This document shows, in pieces, positions 7,272-14,582 of a DNA stretch of 28,016 nt (within the stretch, counting starts at the first letter, position 1; each line of letters starts with the position of its first letter). The notes under the pieces were generated by a model. The model saw only the letters and a program-made list of their open reading frames with translations, did no database searches and was not told where the DNA came from. Position numbers and translations under genes: made by a program. Origin of the DNA: Acholeplasmataceae bacterium (GTDB taxonomy: Bacteria; Bacillota_I; Bacilli_A; Acholeplasmatales; Acholeplasmataceae); contig JALQTF010000051.1 of NCBI GenBank assembly GCA_023264085.1, forward strand, positions 1 through 28,016, written 5' to 3'.

Positions 7272-7811
7272 ATGTCAAGAGTAGGAAATAAACAAATCGT
7301 TGTTCCAGCAGACGTGACAGTGACCATTCAACCAAACAACTTCATTGTTGTTAAGGGTTCTAAAGGTGAGTTATCATTTCAATTTAATGAAAATCTTAAC
7401 TTTGCTTTAGATGGAAATTTATTAACTGTAAAACGTCCGAATGACGAAATTTTTTCAAGAAAAATTCACGGAACATCACGTGCATTACTACAAAATATGG
7501 TGACTGGTGTGAGTGAAGGATTTAAAAAAGCATTAGAAATTAAAGGTGTGGGGTATCGTGCCTCACTATCAGGAAATAAAGTCGTCTTACAAATGGGATA
7601 TTCTCATAATGTAGAACTTGAAATTCCTAAAGGATTATCAGTAGATATTCCAAAAAATACTGAAGTTACCGTCTCGGGAATTGACAAACAAGCAGTTGGT
7701 CAATTCGCTGCACAAATTCGTGCTGTACGTAAACCAGAACCTTATCTAGGTAAAGGGATACGTTATGTTGATGAATATGTGCCACGTAAAGCCGGTAAGA
7801 CAGCGGCATAA
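7272..7811 (+). CDS. rplF: 50S ribosomal protein L6
   Basis: Large-subunit protein near the sarcin-ricin loop and the factor-binding site. The 179-residue product has two repeated L6 domains. It starts MSRVGNKQIVVPADVTV and ends with KPEPYLGKGIRYVDEYVPRKAGKTA, the family's C-terminal signature. ATG 7272 follows AGGAGG. It is flanked by rpsH (9 bp) and rplR (14 bp). Confidence 0.98.
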   Translation: MSRVGNKQIVVPADVTVTIQPNNFIVVKGSKGELSFQFNENLNFALDGNLLTVKRPNDEIFSRKIHGTSRALLQNMVTGVSEGFKKALEIKGVGYRASLSGNKVVLQMGYSHNVELEIPKGLSVDIPKNTEVTVSGIDKQAVGQFAAQIRAVRKPEPYLGKGIRYVDEYVPRKAGKTAA

Positions 7812-7825
7812 GGAGGATATAGAAG

Positions 7826-8179
7826 ATGATCAAAAAATTATCAAGAAATGTGATGAGACAAAACCGTCATATTCGTATGCGCCAAACCATTACTGGTACG
7901 GCTGCACGTCCTCGCTTAAGCGTGTATCGTTCTAATAAAGGCTATTACGTGCAACTCGTTGATGATGCAAATCAAACAACACTTGTTGCTGTACGTAGTC
8001 AAGATTTAGGACTTTCATCAAACAATAAAGAAACTGCTAAAAAAGTTGGGCAAACCATTGCTGAAAAAGCAAAAGCAAAAGGCATTACTTCAGTTGTTTT
8101 TGACCGTAGTGGATATTTATATCATGGACGTATTCAAGTGTTAGCAGATGCTGCACGTGAAGCCGGACTGGTATTTTAA
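7826..8179 (+). CDS. rplR: 50S ribosomal protein L18
   Basis: 5S rRNA-binding protein of the central protuberance, acting with L5. The 117-residue product contains RPRLSVYRSNKGYYVQLVDD, the glycine/alanine-rich helix AEKAKAKGI, and the family signature VVFDRSGYLYHGRIQVLADAAREAGL. AAGGAGG precedes ATG 7826 by a slightly long spacer. It is followed by rpsE after 11 bp. Confidence 0.98.
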   Translation: MIKKLSRNVMRQNRHIRMRQTITGTAARPRLSVYRSNKGYYVQLVDDANQTTLVAVRSQDLGLSSNNKETAKKVGQTIAEKAKAKGITSVVFDRSGYLYHGRIQVLADAAREAGLVF

Positions 8180-8190
8180 GGAGAATCAAT

Positions 8191-8694
8191 ATGGCTAGAG
8201 ATAGAAGAGATAATCAAGAAAAACAATTTGAAGAACGCGTTGTTGCAATCAACCGTGTAACAAAAGTTGTAAAAGGTGGACGTCGTTTCCGTTTTGCTGC
8301 AATCGTTGTTATTGGAGATAAAAAAGGACGCGTTGGATTTGGAACTGGAAAAGCCCAAGAAGTTCCTGATGCAATTAAAAAAGCAATTGAAGCTGCTAAA
8401 AACAATTTAGTATTTGTACCAACTGTAAACTCAACGATTCCTCATGAAATTACTGGACACTTCGGTGCTGGTCGTGTTTTCTTAAGACCTGCTTCAGAAG
8501 GTACTGGTATTATCGCCGGTGGTGCTGTTCGTGCCGTATTTGAACTTGCCGGTGTTCATGACATTTTATCTAAATCCATTGGTACATCAACACCAATTAA
8601 TATGTTACGTGCAACATTCGCAGGACTAAGAGAACTTAGAACACCTGAACAAGTTGCCAAATTACGTGGTGTTGATATTTCGAGGGTATCATGA
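8191..8694 (+). CDS. rpsE: 30S ribosomal protein S5
   Basis: Small-subunit protein at the mRNA entry site involved in decoding fidelity. The 167-residue product has the N-terminal double-stranded-RNA-binding-like domain with RVTKVVKGGRRFRFAAIVV and a C-terminal domain with RPASEGTGIIAGGAVRAVFELAG. Its TGA stop overlaps the ATG of rpmD (8691-8694). The use of TGA as the stop here is one of the proofs that the standard genetic code applies. Confidence 0.98.
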   Translation: MARDRRDNQEKQFEERVVAINRVTKVVKGGRRFRFAAIVVIGDKKGRVGFGTGKAQEVPDAIKKAIEAAKNNLVFVPTVNSTIPHEITGHFGAGRVFLRPASEGTGIIAGGAVRAVFELAGVHDILSKSIGTSTPINMLRATFAGLRELRTPEQVAKLRGVDISRVS

Positions 8695-8870
8695 AAAAAG
8701 TTACAATCACACTTACAAGAAGTTTAATCGGAAGAAAACCAAATCAAGTCAAAACGGCACATGCACTTGGTTTGAAAAAACTCCATTCAGCAGTCACGAA
8801 AGAAGTCAGCCCACAAATTCAAGGGATGATCGATACCATTTCACACCTAGTACGTGTGGAAGAAGTATAA
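8691..8870 (+). CDS. rpmD: 50S ribosomal protein L30
   Basis: Small large-subunit protein found in the spc operon of most bacteria. Reading from ATG 8691 gives 59 residues: MKKVTITLTRSLIGRKPNQ at the start, a HALGLKKLHSAV helix, and a C-terminal MIDTISHLVRVEEV. Lengths and motifs match bacterial L30. The start overlaps the rpsE stop by 4 bp (ATGA), and CGAGGG within rpsE serves as a ribosome-binding site. It is followed by rplO after 10 bp. A longer reading in another frame over the same bases has no family match. Confidence 0.96.
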   Translation: MKKVTITLTRSLIGRKPNQVKTAHALGLKKLHSAVTKEVSPQIQGMIDTISHLVRVEEV

Positions 8871-8880
8871 GGAGGATACC

Positions 8881-9318
8881 ATGTTACATGAACTTCAACC
8901 AACACCGGGATCACGTCATGCACGCAAACGTTTAGGACGTGGACCAGGAAGTGGCACAGGAAAAACAGCTGGTAAAGGTCACAAAGGACAAAATGCACGT
9001 TCAGGTGGTGGCGTACGCCCAGGCTTTGAAGGTGGACAATTACCTTTATTTCAACGATTACCAAAACGTGGGTTTAAAAACATTAACCGCAAAGACTATG
9101 CCATTGTGAATTTAGATGATCTCAATGCATTTGCTGCAAGCGATGTTGTGACTCCAGAAACACTTTTAGGACGTAATGTCATTAAAAAACAATTGTCTGG
9201 TGTGAAAGTATTAGGCAATGGTCAATTAGACAAAGCACTCACGGTAAAAGCACACAAATTTTCTAAATCAGCTGAAGAAGCGATTAAAAAAGCTGGTGGA
9301 ACCGTCGAGGTGATCTAA
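8881..9318 (+). CDS. rplO: 50S ribosomal protein L15
   Basis: Late-assembly large-subunit protein. The 145-residue product begins MLHELQPTPGSRHARKRLGR, followed by the glycine-rich region GSGTGKTAGKGHKGQNARSG and FEGGQLPLFQRLPKRGF, characteristic of L15. The start is ATG 8881, directly after AAGGAGGATACC; an upstream in-frame ATG at 8854 would overlap rpmD and add nine residues with no family support. Its stop is one base ahead of the GTG of secY, and its final codons contain the secY ribosome-binding site. Confidence 0.97.
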   Translation: MLHELQPTPGSRHARKRLGRGPGSGTGKTAGKGHKGQNARSGGGVRPGFEGGQLPLFQRLPKRGFKNINRKDYAIVNLDDLNAFAASDVVTPETLLGRNVIKKQLSGVKVLGNGQLDKALTVKAHKFSKSAEEAIKKAGGTVEVI

Positions 9319-9319
9319 A

Positions 9320-10639
9320 GTGTGGACACGATTATTAAGTATTTTAAGTAATAAAAAAGTTATGCTAAGATTACTTTTTACTTTGGGTATTTTACTTGCA
9401 GTAAGAGTCCTTAGCTACATTACCATTCCACTATTTGATACAGATCAAATCACACGATTCATTAATTCGAGTGGTAGTTTTATTGCCATTTTAAATAATT
9501 TTTCTGGTCAAGCATTAGAAAGATTCTCTATTCTTGCTTTGGGTATTTCACCTTATATTACAGCATCGATTGCCATCCAATTACTTCAAATGGTGATTCC
9601 ATCATTTAAAGAATGGAGTGAGCAAGGCGAAACTGGAAAACGCCGTTTAAATCAAGTGACAAGATATATTGCCATCGGACTTGCATTTGTACAAGGGTTT
9701 GCACTTATTCTTGGTATTTCAGTCAACGGTAGTGTGTTTATTCCAAGTATAGAAGCATCTGTTATTTCTAATTTTAGATACGTATTTTATATTTATATGG
9801 CACTTGTGATTGCAGGTGGTACCGCCATTGCCATTTTCTTTGCAGATCTCATTACTAAAAAAGGTATTGGAAATGGAACATCGATATTAATTGTTGCAGG
9901 GATTGTAACAAGTTTACCTTCCATGTGGACAACATTATGGAATAAATATATCGAAGCACCTGTCAATGATACATTCTTAAACTACGTTTGGTTTGTACTT
10001 ATCATTCTTATTTACTTTGGTGTGTTATTAGGCGTTGTATATATGCAAGCTGCAACACGTAAAATACCAGTGCAATATGCAAATAGACAAGGAAAATCTG
10101 ATTCTAATATTCCAATGAAAATCAATAGTTCAGGGGTGATTCCAGTCATCTTTGCTCAAACGATTTTAAGTATTCCACTCACAATTATTGGTCTTTCTGG
10201 ATCAACAAGTAGTGGTGGTTTTGTTGGGTGGATTCAATCTATCTTTGGATATCAAGAACCAATTGGATTTATTTTATATGTATTACTTATTATTGTATTT
10301 TCATTCTTTTATGCATTTTTAATGGTCAATCCAAACAAGATTGCTGATAATTTATCTAAAGGAAATGCATACATTCCAGGTGTAAGACCGGGAGAAGATA
10401 CAAAAGATTATGTTGCCAAATTATTGTTTAAGATTACGGTCATTGGTACAACCTATTTAGTCATTCTTGCAATTATGCCAATTTTAACATCCATTATTTT
10501 TGGATTTAATGCAACAGAAGCATCCGTGATTACATTAGGTGGTACAAGTTTACTTATTATTGTCGGTGTTGCAGTTCAAACAACTGAACAACTAGAAACC
10601 GATGCAAAACAAGAGACTTACGCTGGTATTTTTGAATAG
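9320..10639 (+). CDS. secY: Preprotein translocase subunit SecY
   Basis: Channel-forming integral membrane subunit of the Sec translocon, through which SecA and ribosomes export and insert proteins. The 439-residue product has ten predicted hydrophobic helices. Conserved elements are ALGISPYITASIAIQLLQ (TM2), the GIGNGTSILIVAGI segment, the INSSGVIPVIFA segment, and PGVRPGEDTKDY, part of a cytoplasmic loop that contacts SecA. Translation starts at GTG 9320, preceded by GAGG inside rplO; MWTRLLSI fits the family. Its position after rplO is standard. The N-terminus is compact. Confidence 0.98.
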   Translation: MWTRLLSILSNKKVMLRLLFTLGILLAVRVLSYITIPLFDTDQITRFINSSGSFIAILNNFSGQALERFSILALGISPYITASIAIQLLQMVIPSFKEWSEQGETGKRRLNQVTRYIAIGLAFVQGFALILGISVNGSVFIPSIEASVISNFRYVFYIYMALVIAGGTAIAIFFADLITKKGIGNGTSILIVAGIVTSLPSMWTTLWNKYIEAPVNDTFLNYVWFVLIILIYFGVLLGVVYMQAATRKIPVQYANRQGKSDSNIPMKINSSGVIPVIFAQTILSIPLTIIGLSGSTSSGGFVGWIQSIFGYQEPIGFILYVLLIIVFSFFYAFLMVNPNKIADNLSKGNAYIPGVRPGEDTKDYVAKLLFKITVIGTTYLVILAIMPILTSIIFGFNATEASVITLGGTSLLIIVGVAVQTTEQLETDAKQETYAGIFE

Positions 10640-10647
10640 TATTTATT

Positions 10648-11289
10648 ATGAAAATAATTCTAATAGGCCCACCAGGTGTTGGTAAAGGGACCGAAGCGAA
10701 AAGATTAGCAACATTATTTGATATTCCACATATTTCAACTGGCGATATGTTTCGTGCCATGTTTGATGAAGATACAGAACTTGCAAAAATTGCAAAAGCA
10801 CATATCAATCGAGGCGAACTTGTTCCTGATGATCTAACCAATGCCATGGTGATTGAAAGACTTCAAGAACCAGATGCAAAAAAAGGATTTTTATTTGACG
10901 GATATCCTCGAAATATTGTTCAAGCAAAAGCATTGGATGACTTTTTATCGAATCAAGGCGAAACAATGGATGCCGTATTATATATCGATGCAGACATAGA
11001 ACTCATTACAGAACGTATCGCTGGTCGACGCGTATGTAAATCATGTGGTGCAGTGTATCACGTGAATTATAAAAAACCTAAAGTTGACGGTGTATGTGAT
11101 CAATGCCAAGGTGTACTGTATCAAAGAAAAGATGATATGGAGGCCACTGTAAGAAGACGCCTACATATTTATCATGATGTGACCGCACCTATTATTGATT
11201 ACTATAAACATCAACAAGGATTCCACGCGATTGATGGTAGTGGAAATATTGAAGAAACACATCAGAAAGTGATGGATGCGATTCAATGA
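10648..11289 (+). CDS. adk: Adenylate kinase, zinc-containing LID type
   Basis: Cytosolic enzyme interconverting ATP + AMP and 2 ADP. The 213-residue product has the P-loop GPPGVGKGT (7-15), STGDMFR (30-36), and DGYPR (84-88, with Tyr where Phe is usual). The LID domain is long and carries Cys130, Cys133, Cys150 and Cys153 in CxxC pairs, a structural zinc site typical of Gram-positive Adk. No Shine-Dalgarno is visible in the 8 bp after secY or just upstream, so translation may rely on reinitiation. It overlaps map by 4 bp (ATGA). Confidence 0.97.
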   Translation: MKIILIGPPGVGKGTEAKRLATLFDIPHISTGDMFRAMFDEDTELAKIAKAHINRGELVPDDLTNAMVIERLQEPDAKKGFLFDGYPRNIVQAKALDDFLSNQGETMDAVLYIDADIELITERIAGRRVCKSCGAVYHVNYKKPKVDGVCDQCQGVLYQRKDDMEATVRRRLHIYHDVTAPIIDYYKHQQGFHAIDGSGNIEETHQKVMDAIQ

Positions 11290-12041
11290 TTACGATAAAA
11301 TCACCTCGCGAAATCGCGTTAATGAAAGAAGCAAGTCAGATTTTAGTTACGGCAAGACAAGCGCTTTTTGAAAAAATTCAACCTGGAATTTCGACTGAAG
11401 CGCTTGATCAACATGCCGATAAAATCATTCGAGATTTAGGAGGCATCCCTTCATTCAAAGATTATGAAGGATATCCAAAATCGATTTGTACCTCTGTGAA
11501 TGAAGTTGTGATCCATGGCATCCCCTCTGAAAAAGTCATTTTAAAAGATGGTGATATCATTAGTATTGATATTGGTGTCAATGTCAAAGGATATCATGCA
11601 GACTCAGCATTTACATATGCTGTAGGCAATATATCAGAAGACGCAAAACAACTTTTAGAAGTTACAGAAAAAGCATTATATATTGGTATTCAAGAGGCGA
11701 GACCCGGTAATTATGTATCTAATATTGGTCATGCAATTGAAAACTTTATTAAACCTTATGGCTATGGTATTGTTGAAACATTTACAGGACACGGTATCGG
11801 AAAAGAATTACACGAATCACCTCAAGTATTAAATTATGGTCCTAAAAATCAAGGTCCTAAATTAAAACCCGGGATGACAATTTGTATTGAGCCGATGATT
11901 AATTTAGGAACAAAAGACGTTAAAGTCTTATCTGATGGTTGGACAGTTGTGACAGAAGATAAAAGCTTAAGTGCACACTTTGAGCATATGATCTTAATCA
12001 CTGAAGATGGTTGTGAAATCATGACCACACAAAAGGAGTGA
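11286..12041 (+). CDS. map: Methionine aminopeptidase type I
   Basis: Removes the initiator Met from nascent proteins after deformylation. The 251-residue protein has the five dinuclear-metal ligands of the family: Asp95 (SIDIG), Asp106 (HADSA), His169 (GHGIG), Glu202 (IEPM) and Glu233 (FEHM), plus the catalytic His77 (VIHG). There is no N-terminal SH3 or zinc extension, so it is type Ia. Its start overlaps the adk stop by 4 bp and it is followed by infA after 4 bp. Confidence 0.97.
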   Translation: MITIKSPREIALMKEASQILVTARQALFEKIQPGISTEALDQHADKIIRDLGGIPSFKDYEGYPKSICTSVNEVVIHGIPSEKVILKDGDIISIDIGVNVKGYHADSAFTYAVGNISEDAKQLLEVTEKALYIGIQEARPGNYVSNIGHAIENFIKPYGYGIVETFTGHGIGKELHESPQVLNYGPKNQGPKLKPGMTICIEPMINLGTKDVKVLSDGWTVVTEDKSLSAHFEHMILITEDGCEIMTTQKE

Positions 12042-12045
12042 ATCT

Positions 12046-12267
12046 ATGGCAAAAGATGATGTCATTGAAGTAGAAGCAAAAGTCATCGAAGTATTACCGA
12101 ACACAAAATTTAAAGTAGAACTTGTTCAAAATGGACATATCGTGATTGCCCATGTATCTGGTAAAATCCGCATCCACAACATACGCATTTTACCTGGTGA
12201 CAAAGTAACGGTTGAATTGTCACCATACGATCTTACAAGAGGCAGAATCACATATCGTAAAAGATAA
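12046..12267 (+). CDS. infA: Translation initiation factor IF-1
   Basis: Binds the ribosomal A site during initiation together with IF-2 and IF-3. The 73-residue OB-fold (S1-like) protein begins MAKDDVIEVEAKVIEVLPNT and contains HVSGKIRIHNIRILPGDKV and SPYDLTRGRITYR, the family signature. AAGGAG before ATG 12046 overlaps the map stop region. It opens the alpha section and precedes rpmJ by 14 bp. Confidence 0.98.
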   Translation: MAKDDVIEVEAKVIEVLPNTKFKVELVQNGHIVIAHVSGKIRIHNIRILPGDKVTVELSPYDLTRGRITYRKR

Positions 12268-12281
12268 AAGGAGGATTCCAC

Positions 12282-12398
12282 ATGAAAGTTAGAGCATCCG
12301 TTAAAAAAAGAAGTGAAGACGATATTATCGTTAGACGTAAAGGTAAAGTTTACGTCATCAATAAAAAAGTAAAAAGACATAACCAAAGACAAGGTTAA
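12282..12398 (+). CDS. rpmJ: 50S ribosomal protein L36, zinc-independent type
   Basis: The smallest large-subunit protein, bound near the 23S-5S junction. The 38-residue product begins MKVRASVKKRSEDD and ends KRHNQRQG. Canonical L36 uses Cys11, Cys14, Cys27 and His33 to bind zinc; here these positions are Ser11, Asp14, Asn27 and His33, so the zinc site is destroyed although the length is that of the zinc form. AAAGGAGG lies before ATG 12282. The position infA-rpmJ-rpsM is universal, which secures the identification. Confidence 0.96.
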   Translation: MKVRASVKKRSEDDIIVRRKGKVYVINKKVKRHNQRQG

Positions 12399-12409
12399 TA
12401 GGAGGAAAC

Positions 12410-12775
12410 ATGGCTAGAATCGCAGGCGTTGATATTCCTCGTGATAAACGTATTGTAGTTGCACTTACATATGTTTATGGCGTTGGTTTACCAACATCAC
12501 AACAAATTCTAAAAGATGCAAATGTCTCTGAAGATACACGTGTAAAAGCGTTAACCGAAGATGAACTTAACCGCATCCGTACAGAAGTTTCAAAATTTCA
12601 AACTGAAGGTGACTTACGTAGAGAAGTTACTCTCAATATTAAAAGATTAATGGAAATTGGATCATACAGAGGCATGAGACACCGTAGAGGACTTCCTGTT
12701 CGTGGACAAAACACACGTAACAACTCAAGAACTCGTAAAGGTAGAAAAGCTGGCTCTGTTGTGAAGAAAAAATAA
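12410..12775 (+). CDS. rpsM: 30S ribosomal protein S13
   Basis: Small-subunit head protein that contacts L5 and tRNAs. The 121-residue product starts MARIAGVDIPRDKRI, has the helix-two-turn-helix region YVYGVGLPTSQQIL, and ends with GSYRGMRHRRGLPVRGQNT followed by NSRTRKG and a Lys-rich tail. AGGAGG precedes ATG 12410. It lies between rpmJ (11 bp) and rpsK (13 bp). Confidence 0.98.
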   Translation: MARIAGVDIPRDKRIVVALTYVYGVGLPTSQQILKDANVSEDTRVKALTEDELNRIRTEVSKFQTEGDLRREVTLNIKRLMEIGSYRGMRHRRGLPVRGQNTRNNSRTRKGRKAGSVVKKK

Positions 12776-12788
12776 GGAGGTATGAACC

Positions 12789-13175
12789 ATGGCGAAAAAA
12801 CGTACAGGTAAAAAACGTGTTAAAAAGAATGTCCCTCATGGAGTCGCGCACATTCATACCACATTTAATAACACGATTGTAATGATTACCGATTTAAATG
12901 GTAATGCCGTTACTTGGAGTAGTGCAGGTGCACTCGGATTTAAAGGATCAAGAAAATCAACACCATTTGCTGCGCAAATGTCAGCTGAAGCAGCTGCAAA
13001 ATCAGCATTAGATAATGGCATGATTAAAGTTGATGTAGAAGTTAAAGGTCCAGGTCCAGGGAGAGAAGCAGCAATTCGTTCGCTTCAAGCAGCAGGACTT
13101 GAAATCTCGTCCATTAAAGACGTCACACCGGTGCCACATAATGGATGTCGACCACCAAAACGCCCACGTGGTTAA
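12789..13175 (+). CDS. rpsK: 30S ribosomal protein S11
   Basis: Platform protein lining the E site and mRNA exit region. The 128-residue product contains GVAHIHTTFNNTIVMITD, the AEAAAKSALDNG helix, VKGPGPGREAAIRSLQAAGL and the C-terminus VTPVPHNGCRPPKRPRG, all typical of S11. AAGGAGG is ahead of ATG 12789. rpoA follows after 15 bp. Confidence 0.98.
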   Translation: MAKKRTGKKRVKKNVPHGVAHIHTTFNNTIVMITDLNGNAVTWSSAGALGFKGSRKSTPFAAQMSAEAAAKSALDNGMIKVDVEVKGPGPGREAAIRSLQAAGLEISSIKDVTPVPHNGCRPPKRPRG

Positions 13176-13190
13176 TAAGGAGGAAAGACA

Positions 13191-14174
13191 TTGAAAGATT
13201 TAAAATTTGAACGTCCAACATCAGTTGAAGAGCTTTCTTATGATGGATTTAAAGGTCAATTTGTCATCAAACCACTTGAAAGAGGATATGGATTAACACT
13301 CGGAAATGCATTACGCCGTGTATTATTATCATCTTTACCAGGTGCTGCGATTGTCAATGTCAAAATTGAAGGTGTAGAACATGAGTTCTCAACACTAAAA
13401 GGTGTTGTAGAAGATGTCATGGGTATCATCTTAAACTTGAAAAAAGTTATTTTTAAAGTAGAATCTGATGATCCAGATTACGAACAAAAAATAGAACTTA
13501 CTGCAATGGGTGAGGGCGTTGTTACAGCGGCTTCATTCGATTCCATTGATGGTGTAGAAATTATTAACAAAGATCAAGTGATTGCACATTTAGCACCAGA
13601 AGGTAAACTCATGATGGAAGTTACAGTCCGTCATGGTGTTGGATATGTGAATGCTGAAGCAAATAAAGCATTTAACTACAATGAAAAAAGTGTGATTGCA
13701 ATTGATTCAATTTTTACGCCAGTGACACGTGTATCTTATGTTGTGGAAAAGACACGTGGTGACATGGATGAACTTACATTAGATATCGAAACGAATGGTG
13801 CGATTGAAGCGAAAGAAGGACTTGCGCTTGCATCTAAAATGTTAATGGATCATTTAGAAGTTATTGTTGACATAAGTGAAAAAGCACAGTCACAACAATT
13901 CATTTTTGAACAAGTAGAAGAACCAATTAATAAAAAGTTAGAAATGAAAATTGAACAACTTGATTTATCTGTACGTTTATTTAATGCACTCAAACGTTCA
14001 GGTATTTATACAGTTGCTCAAATATTGAAACTCACTGAAGAAGATGTCATGCGTTTAAGAAGTTTAGGCCGTAAATCATTTAAAGAATTAAAAGATAAAT
14101 TACATGAACACGGTTTAGAGTTTGAAAATGCAATAGGAAAAGGCTTTTCTTTAGGCGACACAGAAAAGGAGTAA
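13191..14174 (+). CDS. rpoA: DNA-directed RNA polymerase subunit alpha
   Basis: Alpha subunit of RNA polymerase; its dimer nucleates core assembly. The 327-residue protein has the N-terminal assembly domain with ERGYGLTLGNALRRVLLSSL (30-49) and a C-terminal domain (about 250-318) with two helix-hairpin-helix elements, LDLSVRLFNALKRSGI and LRSLGRKSFKELKDKL, which bind UP elements and activators. The start is TTG 13191, preceded by AAGGAGG at an ideal distance; no ATG gives a complete N-terminus. rplQ begins 3 bp after its stop, with its ribosome-binding site inside rpoA. Confidence 0.98.
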   Translation: MKDLKFERPTSVEELSYDGFKGQFVIKPLERGYGLTLGNALRRVLLSSLPGAAIVNVKIEGVEHEFSTLKGVVEDVMGIILNLKKVIFKVESDDPDYEQKIELTAMGEGVVTAASFDSIDGVEIINKDQVIAHLAPEGKLMMEVTVRHGVGYVNAEANKAFNYNEKSVIAIDSIFTPVTRVSYVVEKTRGDMDELTLDIETNGAIEAKEGLALASKMLMDHLEVIVDISEKAQSQQFIFEQVEEPINKKLEMKIEQLDLSVRLFNALKRSGIYTVAQILKLTEEDVMRLRSLGRKSFKELKDKLHEHGLEFENAIGKGFSLGDTEKE

Positions 14175-14177
14175 ATC

Positions 14178-14534
14178 ATGGCATATTCTAAATTAGGTCG
14201 TAACTCTGATCAACGTAAAGCATTATTACGCGATCTTGTCACAGACATTATTATTCATGAACGTATTACAACTACTGAATCTAAAGCTTTTGAACTTCAA
14301 AAACTTGCAGATTCCATGGTCACTTTAGCAAAAAAAGGAACACTTGCTTCACGTCGTCAAGCGGCTGAAACAGTACGTCCTGAACTTGTTAAAGAAGGTC
14401 AAACAGCACTTCAAAAATTATTTGCTGAACTTGGACCACGTTATGAATCTCGTCAAGGTGGATACACACGTATCATTAAAACTGTCCCACGTCGTGGAGA
14501 TGGTGCACCTATGGCAATTATTGAGTTTGTATAA
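14178..14534 (+). CDS. rplQ: 50S ribosomal protein L17
   Basis: Large-subunit protein at the tunnel-exit side. The 118-residue product begins MAYSKLGRNSDQRKALLRDL, contains the RITTTESKAFELQKLAD segment and ends GGYTRIIKTVPRRGDGAPMAIIEFV, the family signature. AAAGGAG lies within the end of rpoA. It is the last gene of the superoperon; a terminator starts 8 bp after its stop. Confidence 0.98.
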   Translation: MAYSKLGRNSDQRKALLRDLVTDIIIHERITTTESKAFELQKLADSMVTLAKKGTLASRRQAAETVRPELVKEGQTALQKLFAELGPRYESRQGGYTRIIKTVPRRGDGAPMAIIEFV

Positions 14535-14541
14535 AATGATG

Positions 14542-14569
14542 AAAGACAGGCATGCGCTTGTCTTTTTTT
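14542..14569 (+). terminator. Terminator of the S10-spc-alpha superoperon
   Basis: AAAGACA (14542-14548) pairs with TGTCTTT (14559-14565), extended by a G-T and a G-C pair toward the loop. A run of T follows (14563-14569). It lies 8 bp after the rplQ stop and is a standard intrinsic terminator. Only 13 bp separate it from the next gene. Confidence 0.9.
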
Positions 14570-14582
14570 ACAAAAGGATTAA

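Noticed and set aside
8692..8694. Mycoplasma-type code with TGA as Trp
   Set aside because: TGA ends rpsE, adk, map, ecfT and tmk at the expected lengths, and all conserved tryptophans are TGG.
8654..8935. Plus-strand 93-residue frame spanning rpsE, rpmD and rplO
   Set aside because: It crosses three gene boundaries and gives low-complexity sequence with no recognisable family; rpmD is the real gene here.
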